A stretch of DNA of 38,785 nucleotides from an uncultured Muribaculaceae bacterium (lineage in GTDB: Bacteria; Bacteroidota; Bacteroidia; Bacteroidales; Muribaculaceae), in the NCBI GenBank assembly GCA_910577585.1, contig CAJTNN010000024.1, forward strand, positions 1 to 38,785, read 5' to 3'. The notes under the pieces were generated by a model. That model made no database searches and was not told the origin of the DNA. It worked only from the letters and a program-made list of their open reading frames with translations. Every line of letters starts with the position of its first letter. The stretch's first letter is position 1. Shown here one piece after another: positions 31,933 through 38,785 of the stretch. A program made the position numbers and the translations under genes.

Positions 31933-31934
31933 AC

Positions 31935-32690
31935 TCAAGCCTTGACACGCTTCCACTTGGCGGCACGGGGCGAATAGGCCAGAGTCACGATATGCCCCTC
32001 GCTCTCGTAGCTGAATAGTTCCATATCTATGCTCTCAGTGCGGGCGCCAGCTTGGTCGGCCGGTCGCTCTATCACGGCGCGTCCAAAGCGTGGATTACCG
32101 GCAAGAGGGGTACTGCATATTTCAGGCAGGGCCTTTATCACCAGGGCGCTGCGGAAATCAAGTCCGGGGGCGAGAGCGGCTTTGTAGAGGGCCTCCTTGA
32201 TGGTCCAGGCAAGCACATGAGCCCTGACCTGCGCCGCATCGGCGTCAAGTGGGGCATGGTGGGCATCGCCACGCTCAAGGGCGGCTGCATAGTCGGCCAC
32301 AAGGCGCAGTTCATCGGAGCTTAGCACACGCTCGGCCACTTTGAGCACCTGACTGCGGTCGGCCCGCTCGCAATCCACCCCCATGGCGGTGCGGATGTTG
32401 AAGCATGTGAGGTCGGCCTCAGGTGTGCGGGGCAGCATGGCCACGACCATAAAGTGAGTGGTGTGCGACACCGATATGCGTTGAGGTTCATCGGCCAGCA
32501 GTGGGGCGCCGCTCGCTGTGTGGTCAATCTCACGGAAGCGTTCGGCTCCGTTCTCGCCAAACACCTGCAGGGCCATCGCCATCCAGAGGCGCTGCGATTT
32601 ATCCTCGCCTCCGCAAATCTCCTCGACCTGCACTCCGGCCGAGGTGGCGTGACGCCAGAATATGAATTCAGTCTCCATGTTCCTCTTCAT
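31935..32690 (-). CDS. 4'-phosphopantetheinyl transferase superfamily protein
   Basis: A 251-residue Sfp-type enzyme expected to move phosphopantetheine from CoA to a carrier protein. The two core motifs are present: GVDCERADR (Mg-binding D and E) and WTIKEALYKA (WxxKEA), together with RISVSHT upstream, the usual SH motif. The start is either ATG 32690 or ATG 32678; both overlap the end of gldE, by 23 or 11 bp, showing coupled translation. No carrier protein or synthase gene is near, so the target is unknown. I recall the same pairing with gldE in other Bacteroidales, which supports an operon of long standing. Confidence 0.9.
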   Translation of the reverse strand: MKRNMETEFIFWRHATSAGVQVEEICGGEDKSQRLWMAMALQVFGENGAERFREIDHTASGAPLLADEPQRISVSHTTHFMVVAMLPRTPEADLTCFNIRTAMGVDCERADRSQVLKVAERVLSSDELRLVADYAAALERGDAHHAPLDADAAQVRAHVLAWTIKEALYKAALAPGLDFRSALVIKALPEICSTPLAGNPRFGRAVIERPADQAGARTESIDMELFSYESEGHIVTLAYSPRAAKWKRVKA

Positions 32691-34056
32691 TCTCCTCGGC
32701 GGGGTGCTCTACGGTAGCCTTCACCTTGGTTATCCTGTGTTTCTCTATCTTTAGGGCCTGCAGCTTGAGTGGGCCGCGGCGCAACTCTTCGCGAGGCTCC
32801 GGGAAGTCACCTTTTATCTCGAGCATGAGTCCGGCCAATGTCTCGGCATCACCGAGGTCGCCGAGCGACTCCTCCTCTATGGCAGTGACCCGGCAGAGGT
32901 CGCTGATCGACATCTTGCCGTCGATGATATAAGTGTCAGGTGCCACCTTGCGATACATCGAGGCTGTGTCGTCATACTCATCATCTATCTCTCCGATGAT
33001 CTCTTCGATGATATCCTCGAGTGCCACGATGCCTTGTGTGCCGCCATATTCATCTATCACGATGGCCATATGAATGCGCCGGCGGCGGAAGTCTTCGAGC
33101 AGGTCGTCGATTTTGCGGCTCTCAGGCACAAAGAAGGGTTCGCGAATCAGGGTCTGCCAGCGGAAGGAGTTGTCACGGTTGCCGATATATGGCAGCAGGT
33201 CTTTGGAGTAGAGTATGCCGCGGATGGTGTCTTGCGATGTGTCGTAGACCGGTATGCGCGAGAATCCCGAGTCGAGTATCACTTTTATGACGTTGTCCCA
33301 GGTCTCGTGATACTCCACATCGGTGACATCCACACGCGATATCATGATCTCCGACACCTCTTTCTCGCCAAATGTGAGAATACCTTCGAGCATCTCTTTC
33401 TCCTGTCCCTCCTTGATGTCGGATATCGAGAGGGCTTTCTCAAGCACATCGGTAGAGATATCCTCCTCTTTTTTGGTAACGATGCGGTTGATGAGGGTGG
33501 ATGATTTGACCATTATCCGCGCGGGGAGATAACACATCTTGTAGAGCATCATCAGTCCGCCGGAGGCACTGAGCACCCATTGCATGGTGCGCCCGCGGGC
33601 CACGAGTTTGGGGAATATCTCGCCACAGAGCAGCAGCAGGAAGGTCATGAAGACTGTCTGAAGCAGGAAGTTAACCACCTCCGAGTTGAATTGCACGGTC
33701 TGGCTGATGGCGAATGTCAGAAGCACCACCATCGTGATATTCACAAGATTGTTGGAGATGAGTATTGTGGCCAGCAGGCGCTCTGAATCGCTGAGCAGCG
33801 TCATGGCCCGTGTGGCCTCTTTTGCGGTCAATTCCTTGAGCTCATCTATCTCCTGACGGGTCAATCCGAAGTAGGCAATCTCACTGCCGCTGACGAATGC
33901 CGACACCATGAGGCAGAAGATGGCTATGGCCACGATGGCTATCCAGCTTCCCCAGCTGGCAGGGGCATGAAATTCTATTGCCCGCGCTGCCATGCAGAGC
34001 ATCGACGTCATCGGACCGGCGGGCATCAGTGATGTTGGTAAAGGGTCTGTATCCAA
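32668..34056 (-). CDS. gldE: GldE-like CNNM/CorC family membrane protein
   Basis: A membrane protein with an N-terminal DUF21/CNNM region of about three to four transmembrane segments (IAIVAIAIFCLMVSAFVSGSEIAYFGL ... FLLQTVFMTFLLLLCGEIFPK), a pair of CBS domains (EIMISRVDVTDVEY; FRRRRIHMAIVIDEYGGTQGIVALEDIIEEIIGEI) and a CorC/HlyC C-terminal domain. GldE is the member tied to gliding and envelope function in Flavobacteriia; in non-gliding Bacteroidales its job is not settled, and ion transport is possible. The frame is open to a GTG at 34197. I favour TTG at 34056, since LDTDPLPTS resembles what I recall of GldE N-termini, but ATGs at 34026, 34011, 34002 and 33993 are also possible. The open 509-residue version carries an extra hydrophobic segment. 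Confidence 0.83.
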   Translation of the reverse strand: MDTDPLPTSLMPAGPMTSMLCMAARAIEFHAPASWGSWIAIVAIAIFCLMVSAFVSGSEIAYFGLTRQEIDELKELTAKEATRAMTLLSDSERLLATILISNNLVNITMVVLLTFAISQTVQFNSEVVNFLLQTVFMTFLLLLCGEIFPKLVARGRTMQWVLSASGGLMMLYKMCYLPARIMVKSSTLINRIVTKKEEDISTDVLEKALSISDIKEGQEKEMLEGILTFGEKEVSEIMISRVDVTDVEYHETWDNVIKVILDSGFSRIPVYDTSQDTIRGILYSKDLLPYIGNRDNSFRWQTLIREPFFVPESRKIDDLLEDFRRRRIHMAIVIDEYGGTQGIVALEDIIEEIIGEIDDEYDDTASMYRKVAPDTYIIDGKMSISDLCRVTAIEEESLGDLGDAETLAGLMLEIKGDFPEPREELRRGPLKLQALKIEKHRITKVKATVEHPAEENEEEHGD

Positions 34057-34212
34057 AATTTTATTTGCGTTTTCAAGTGATTGTGTGGAGATGGGCCGCA
34101 GCGCGGAGGCAGAGTTTGCGTCGGTATGCCGCGCGGTCAAAATAATGATGCTGACAAGGATGATTGCTCCTCGCCATCTCTCATCATTCTGAGCCACTTA
34201 TCCATTTTTATG

Positions 34213-34243
34213 CAAATTTAGCCATTTTTCAGCTAATTACAAA
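34213..34243 (-). promoter_or_regulatory. gldE-PPTase operon promoter
   Basis: On the minus strand TTTG (34243-34240), a 19-bp spacer and TAAATTTG (34220-34213) match both consensus boxes exactly. The start point should be near 34207, only about 10 nt before the GTG at 34197, which argues for one of the later gldE starts. Confidence 0.75.
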
Positions 34244-34248
34244 ATATA

Positions 34249-37200
34249 TCACCAGCCACCCGACAATGTGCCGCCGCCGGCCCCTTTGCGCCGCGGACGG
34301 AAGGGTATCATCTTCTCTACCTCTTCAATCTGCTGATGATTGACATACCAGATGTAGCCTTTGACATGCGTGAAGCGGCCGGTGGCCATGAGGCGCCCCA
34401 TATATTCGCCTACCTGACGCCGGTGGGCCTTGATATTGGAGGGGTCGCCGAATTTGTAGTCTATCACAATGGCGCCTCCGTCGGCATCTGTCATGACGCG
34501 GTCGGGGCGCTTCATGAGTTCGCCGGGATGCAGCAGGGGACGCTCGTTGAGCACTCGGTATGTGCCGTCAAACCAATGCCGGTCGCTGACCCACTCGATG
34601 GCGGCGCCGAGCGAGGCTTCATACTCGCGCATCATGCGGCGGGTGATGAGGCCGCGGCTGCGTATCTTGGAGAGGGCGTGGGGGATGTCGGAGGCTACTA
34701 CCACATGTTCGAGCACAGCATGCTTGAGGCTCCCTTCCGAGCGGGGGTCGATGCGGTCGTCATCAGCTGAGTCCACCACGGGCGGTGTTCCTTCGGGGTG
34801 ATATTTGAGTATCTCGCGGTCGGAGTTGATGTAGTAGCGCCCTATCTTGCGCGATTCGACACTCCCACCCCGACGGCTGCGCTGCCGGGCGAGGGCGGTA
34901 GCCACATCCTGCAGGGGCTCGCCGTAACGTACCTGCCATTCGTCCTCTTTCTGCAGTGCCCCCTGCGGAGGGAGCATGTAGCTGTAATCCTCTCCGGCAT
35001 CGGGCCGGGTGGCAGCGTCCGCTTCGACAGCCTGCTCTATAAGAGCGTCGACATCGCGGCAGATTTCATAGGCGTGATGACGCATCAGGGGGGCATCGGC
35101 GGAGGATAGCTGCGGGGCTGCGGCGAGGCCGTCGGAATCAGTCGATTGCTTTTTGAAGGGTCCGGGCAGGTAGATGTAGAGTTCGCTTACGGCTCGAGTG
35201 AAGGCTACGTAGGCTTTGTTGATCTGGTCAGTCTGCACCCGATGGCGCTCTTCGGCATATATGTCGGCCCAGGCGGTGCCTTCGGCCACCTTGGAGCTTA
35301 AGGTGATGGGCAGGAGCTTCGGCAAGCGCGCCGAGTAGCTGAGTTCGGTAGGTATGGGCACCCACATCTCTTCGCCGCTGCGACGCATGTCGAGGCGCAG
35401 ATCGATGTCGGGGAGTATGACACATTCGAATTCCAGGCCTTTCGATTTGTGGATGGTCATGACGTTGATGGCGTCGGTGTCTTCGGGCGATGACACACAT
35501 ATGCGCTTGCCTGACGTGTCCCACCATCGCAGCATCGAACCGATGTCGGTAGGATTGGCTTCGCAATAGTCGAGCACTGCATCCTGGAATGCGGCTATGA
35601 AGGGGGCTTCGGTGCGGCGCTGATGCGGAGTGAGGAAGACTTCTGCGAGGGCTTCTGTAAGCGAGGGGAGCGTGATGGCCTGCATCCCTGCGATGAGGGT
35701 GCCGAGGGTGTCACCCTCTACTGGCATCTCCATGAATTCACGCAGGCGCTCCTGAAGCGATTTGCCCGGGTTGCGGGCTGAGAAGAAGCTGAAGCTGTTC
35801 TGCAATTCTATCCAGTTGACCGAGCGCGAGGTCTGGCGTCCGGTGCTGTCGGCGGGGCGTTCCTTACCCTCTACACTGTCCTGAATGAGGCGGAAGCATT
35901 CTACAAGGGTGGTCACGGCCGACGATGTGTCGAGGGTGAGTGAGTCTTCGCTCACAAACTCCAGTATCTCATCACCCTCGCCAAGGGTGTTGTTGTAAGC
36001 CATGAGGCCGGCTATCACCTCTTTGCCTGCCTGGCGGCTGTTGACGATTACTGCCACCTCTTTCTGCCTGTAGCCGCGCCGCAGCAACGATGTGATGAGA
36101 TTGCCTATGCGGCTGATGATCGGCAGGGGGATTTTGCGCCCGGCCTCTGAGTCTTGCGATGCGTCGGCGCTATCGGCTGAATCCGGTGTGTTGTCGGTGA
36201 CATCTTCGAAGGGAGCGGTGAGGTTATGACGGTCGTAGAAATTCACCTCTACATACCCTCTCTGGGGCTCGCGGCTGCGCGGATATTGCACGGTGTTGGC
36301 ATAGAGTGTGGCTATCCGGTCGCTCAGGCGCGCGGCGAGTGAACTGAAGAATATGTTGTTGAAGCGCACTATGTTGAGGCGGCTGCGCCAGTTGGAGTTC
36401 TCCTCCTTGCTATAGCCGCGTATGTCGGCGTCGCTGAAGGTGGAGGGCACTATATCGGTAATCAGCGTAGGTTCGGCGCCACGGAAGCGGTAGATGCTCT
36501 GCTTGGCATCGCCGATGATGAGATTGGGATGTGCGTGCGATTCGCTCTCCAGCAGCAGGGGGCGGAAGTTGTCCCATTGCTTGAGCGATGTGTCTTGAAA
36601 TTCGTCGATGAGAAAGTGGTTGAGGCGCGTGCCGAGGCGTTCGTAGATGAAGGGCACATCATCATCGGCTATGATGCGGTGTATCATCGTGTTGGTGTCG
36701 GCTATCTTCATGGCGCCTATGTCGAGAAGATAGTCGTTGACACGCTGGCGCAACGTATTGGTGAGTGCCACTTTGGGCAGCGCGGGCTTGATGAGCTCCC
36801 AATAGCTCACCTCATCGCTCTGCAGATAGTTTTTCCAGGCCTTAAAGGCATCGCAAAGCTCCCGCCAGGTGTCGGCATATGGCAGCAGTTGCTGACTGAG
36901 GGCTTTGGGCACTTTTGAGTTGACATGTTTGGTTGAGCGGGTGTCGAGCTTATACTCTCCCATAGGGTCGGCGTCGCTGCGCATGAGGGCGCGAAGGCAG
37001 GCGGCGTTCTTTTCGCCATAGGGGAGCAATGAGGCGGGGTCGCCGAATGGGGTGTAGGCATCAAGAACACTCCGGGCCAGAGATGGCAGGGGAGCGAAGA
37101 GGTCGGCGGCTTTGTCGGCGATATCGCGTTCGATTGATTCGGCAGCCTGCCGCAGACTGTGGCCTGCGTCGAAGTATTCGTCGAGCGATTGGCGCACGGC

Positions 37201-37878
37201 GCTGTATTCTTCATCATCAATCTGGGCCGCTACCTTGCTGAGGGCGCCGAACACACCGCTGCCGGCCTTACCCTTCTGGCGCTGCTGGAAGAGATTCCAC
37301 TGCGCACCGCCGCGTTTCATCTCCTTGTCGATCATATGGCGCACCCAGTAGCGGTCGTCGGCGGCTGAGTCACCGGCCGAGATATCGTCGACGAGCGACG
37401 TGGCGGCCGTGGCGGCTACATGCTCGCTGTCGATAAGCACCTGATACGAGTCGGGCAGCTCCGATTCGTAGGCAAAAGTGCGCAATATATTCTGGAAGAA
37501 GGCGTCGATGGTAGAGATATTGAAATCGGAGTATTCATACAGCACCTGATGCAGCGCCTCGCGGCAGGCGGCGCTGACGTCGGCTTCCGACACCGCATAG
37601 GTCTGCGTGAAGTAATCCATATAATCGGGGCGCTTCCCTGCCGGGGGGTAAGCCAGCTCATAAAGCTTACCTACGATGCGCTCTTTCATCTCGTTGGTGG
37701 CCTTGTTGGTGAAGGTGACGGCAAGGATATGCTGCACCGAGTCGGCAAGTTCGGGCATTGTGCGCAGGCGCCGCGTGGGGCCATCGCTGCTTGCCACGGT
37801 GATGAGCATCTCTATGAATCTCTTGGTCAGTGTGAAGGTCTTGCCTGAGCCGGCTGAGGCTCGCTGCAGTGTGAGCAT
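34249..37878 (-). CDS. UvrD-family helicase-nuclease, AddA/RecB-like
   Basis: A 1209-residue ATP-dependent DNA helicase and exonuclease that should process double-strand ends for recombination. Walker A is ASAGSGKT (K13). Further SF1 motifs are ILAVTFTNKATNEMKER, HFLIDEFQDTS (motif II), IIGDAKQSIYRFRGAEP (III), VMTIHKSKGLEFECVILP (V) and NKAYVAFTRAVSELYIYLP (VI). The C-terminal RecB-type nuclease is intact: H in GSLKHAVLEH, D in KRPDRVM and DYK in VIDYKFGD, then QVGEYMGRL. Its expected partner, AddB or another PD-(D/E)XK protein, is not in the flanking genes. It starts 46 bp after the SUI1 gene and may share the HU promoter. Confidence 0.93.
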   Translation of the reverse strand: MLTLQRASAGSGKTFTLTKRFIEMLITVASSDGPTRRLRTMPELADSVQHILAVTFTNKATNEMKERIVGKLYELAYPPAGKRPDYMDYFTQTYAVSEADVSAACREALHQVLYEYSDFNISTIDAFFQNILRTFAYESELPDSYQVLIDSEHVAATAATSLVDDISAGDSAADDRYWVRHMIDKEMKRGGAQWNLFQQRQKGKAGSGVFGALSKVAAQIDDEEYSAVRQSLDEYFDAGHSLRQAAESIERDIADKAADLFAPLPSLARSVLDAYTPFGDPASLLPYGEKNAACLRALMRSDADPMGEYKLDTRSTKHVNSKVPKALSQQLLPYADTWRELCDAFKAWKNYLQSDEVSYWELIKPALPKVALTNTLRQRVNDYLLDIGAMKIADTNTMIHRIIADDDVPFIYERLGTRLNHFLIDEFQDTSLKQWDNFRPLLLESESHAHPNLIIGDAKQSIYRFRGAEPTLITDIVPSTFSDADIRGYSKEENSNWRSRLNIVRFNNIFFSSLAARLSDRIATLYANTVQYPRSREPQRGYVEVNFYDRHNLTAPFEDVTDNTPDSADSADASQDSEAGRKIPLPIISRIGNLITSLLRRGYRQKEVAVIVNSRQAGKEVIAGLMAYNNTLGEGDEILEFVSEDSLTLDTSSAVTTLVECFRLIQDSVEGKERPADSTGRQTSRSVNWIELQNSFSFFSARNPGKSLQERLREFMEMPVEGDTLGTLIAGMQAITLPSLTEALAEVFLTPHQRRTEAPFIAAFQDAVLDYCEANPTDIGSMLRWWDTSGKRICVSSPEDTDAINVMTIHKSKGLEFECVILPDIDLRLDMRRSGEEMWVPIPTELSYSARLPKLLPITLSSKVAEGTAWADIYAEERHRVQTDQINKAYVAFTRAVSELYIYLPGPFKKQSTDSDGLAAAPQLSSADAPLMRHHAYEICRDVDALIEQAVEADAATRPDAGEDYSYMLPPQGALQKEDEWQVRYGEPLQDVATALARQRSRRGGSVESRKIGRYYINSDREILKYHPEGTPPVVDSADDDRIDPRSEGSLKHAVLEHVVVASDIPHALSKIRSRGLITRRMMREYEASLGAAIEWVSDRHWFDGTYRVLNERPLLHPGELMKRPDRVMTDADGGAIVIDYKFGDPSNIKAHRRQVGEYMGRLMATGRFTHVKGYIWYVNHQQIEEVEKMIPFRPRRKGAGGGTLSGGW

Positions 37879-37924
37879 GATGATTCAGGTGAGTATTAGT
37901 GAGTTTGTATCTTCGGGAGTCGGT

Positions 37925-38287
37925 TCACCCCTCCCCCTTGACTTTATAACCTTTCTGACGCAGAAGGTCGGCGGCCTGATGGCGGCGATCCCCCTGCAGC
38001 AGAATCTCTCCGCCGCGTGCGGAGCCTCCGCAGCCTATGCGCTGCTTAAGCCAACGGGCCACATCCAGAGCCTCGGCATCATCTGCCTCATCAAAACCTT
38101 CGATGATGGTGGCAGCCTTGCCGGCGCGCCCTTTCTTCTCATAAAACATTCTCAGCACACGCCCCGACACAATCGCGTCTCCCCCGCCGGCTTCAGCCGG
38201 GGGGAAGACGTCAGTATTGTCGCCGGATGCGGGCTCTTCGGGCATTTCGCTGGCGCGAAGTGCCCCGAGGGCCTCTTTCCAGTCCAT
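37925..38287 (-). CDS. SUI1/YciH family translation-initiation-factor-like protein
   Basis: A 120-residue protein of the eIF1/SUI1 family. The N-terminal half (MDWKEALGALRASEMPEE to about 45) is variable and acidic; the SUI1 fold covers about 48-120 with GRAGKAATIIEGF, ARWLKQRIGCGGSARGGEILLQGDRR and a final LRQKGYKVKGEG. Homologues such as E. coli YciH can affect initiation fidelity, but the role in bacteria is loosely defined. The frame opens further upstream to 38341, inside the HU gene; ATG 38287 fits the family and lies one base after the HU stop, so the two are coupled. One cysteine (C in IGCGG) is at a variable position. Confidence 0.9.
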   Translation of the reverse strand: MDWKEALGALRASEMPEEPASGDNTDVFPPAEAGGGDAIVSGRVLRMFYEKKGRAGKAATIIEGFDEADDAEALDVARWLKQRIGCGGSARGGEILLQGDRRHQAADLLRQKGYKVKGEG

Positions 38288-38288
38288 T

Positions 38289-38552
38289 TTATTTACCCAG
38301 TGTGTCGGCAGGTTTGAACTTGCAGACCTTCTTGGCTGCAATTGTGATTTTCTCTTTTGTGCGCGGGTTGATACCTGTGCGCTCGGGCTTCTCTGTCATT
38401 GAGAATGTGCCGAAGCCGAGAAGCTGCACCTTGTCGTCATTCACGAGAGCCTGGGCAATCGATTCGAGCACTGCGTCTACGGCTGCCTTGGCATCCACTT
38501 TGTTGAGGTTGGCCTTAGCTGCAACCTCATTGATAAGATCTGTCTTGTTCAT
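38289..38552 (-). CDS. HU family DNA-binding protein
   Basis: An 87-residue histone-like protein that binds and bends DNA as a dimer. The N-terminus MNKTDLINEVAAKANL, the core VQLLGFGTFS and the arm with INPRTKEKI, holding the DNA-intercalating proline, are all classical. The C-terminus KKVCKFKPADTLGK is normal for Bacteroidales HU, including a cysteine. It heads a likely operon HU, SUI1, AddA-like, with 1 bp and 46 bp between genes; HU itself is probably made in much larger amounts through its own strong promoter. Confidence 0.96.
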   Translation of the reverse strand: MNKTDLINEVAAKANLNKVDAKAAVDAVLESIAQALVNDDKVQLLGFGTFSMTEKPERTGINPRTKEKITIAAKKVCKFKPADTLGK

Positions 38553-38702
38553 AATATATTGTATGTTTAAAAGTTGTCAATCTCGAAATGAAGAATCCTC
38601 CCCGCGATCAAGGGGGATAATTCCGGCAGGAGCGCACTCCTCCCCTATATCCTTATAACTGATTGCAGCAACAAATAGTTATGCCGAAATCAACATTTTC
38701 CC

Positions 38703-38733
38703 CAAAATTACATAAAAAAATCAATTCCCCAAA
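38703..38733 (-). promoter_or_regulatory. HU promoter
   Basis: On the minus strand TTTG (38733-38730), a 19-bp spacer and TAATTTTG (38710-38703) match both boxes exactly. The leader to 38552 would be about 145 nt, with a small AGGA/TCCT stem near 38628-38642 and otherwise nothing I recognise. The last 50 bases of the window are C-rich and hold no gene I can support. Confidence 0.75.
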
Positions 38734-38785
38734 AAAATCACCACCCAAACCCCCATTTTCCCCCCGCGCAGCCCCCGCAGCCGCC

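Noticed and set aside
32668..34197. Haemolysin
   Set aside because: Proteins with DUF21, CBS and CorC domains are often labelled so, but the domain set indicates a CNNM/GldE-type membrane protein.
34137..34205. 22-codon frame in the gldE leader as a gene
   Set aside because: Too short and without supporting comparison; kept only as a remark in the findings.

Overview
The window looks like chromosome of a Bacteroidales bacterium (Bacteroidota), most likely a relatively GC-rich gut lineage such as Muribaculaceae; the order is well supported, the family is a guess. The evidence is a SusC/SusD pair, further Bacteroidota-type plug-barrel outer-membrane proteins, a GldE homologue, a DUF4421-type protein, a DUF4369/thioredoxin-like lipoprotein, the lack of consistent Shine-Dalgarno sequences, and several promoters of the Bacteroidota type (-33 TTTG, 19-20 bp spacer, -7 TAnnTTTG). 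I recognised no rRNA, tRNA, CRISPR array, prophage, transposase or plasmid gene.

Layout. 1-511: AT-rich leader with short repeats and a C10 tract. 512-4407 (+): aminopeptidase P, gamma-class carbonic anhydrase-like protein, rpsU (bS21) and a Xer-type recombinase. 4379-17323: an outer-membrane block made of a leftward susC-susD pair and a rightward run of three related TonB-receptor-like proteins, with a roughly 33-nt minisatellite in the 770-bp divergent intergenic region. 17490-21822 (+): hpf, a sugar ketoisomerase/aminotransferase pair, mltG and a DUF4421-type protein. 21983-29129 (-): BI-1 family membrane protein, argS, an OprO/P-type porin, a class A acid phosphatase, a PAS-only protein and a thioredoxin-fold lipoprotein without CXXC. 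29475-31868 (+): pnp with a long Arg/Gly tail. 31935-38552 (-): phosphopantetheinyl transferase, gldE, an AddA/RecB-like helicase-nuclease, a SUI1-type factor and HU.

How they fit together. Housekeeping genes for translation (rpsU, hpf, argS, SUI1), RNA decay (pnp), nucleoid and recombination (HU, AddA-like, Xer) and envelope synthesis (mltG, PPTase, aminosugar pair) frame a 13-kb accessory outer-membrane cassette. The cassette sits between the recombinase and hpf, genes I recall as close neighbours of rpsU in other Bacteroidales. The SusCD pair has no glycoside hydrolase or regulator beside it, so its ligand cannot be read from context.

The features most worth attention are the 33-nt repeat array between two divergent outer-membrane promoters, a palindromic AAGTATCTCTC element just upstream of two start codons (with a half copy at a third), a 23-bp identity upstream of pnp and the third receptor gene, and the three-gene receptor-like run. 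I do not see proof of a wholly new system; the repeat array plus the outer-membrane cassette is the best candidate.
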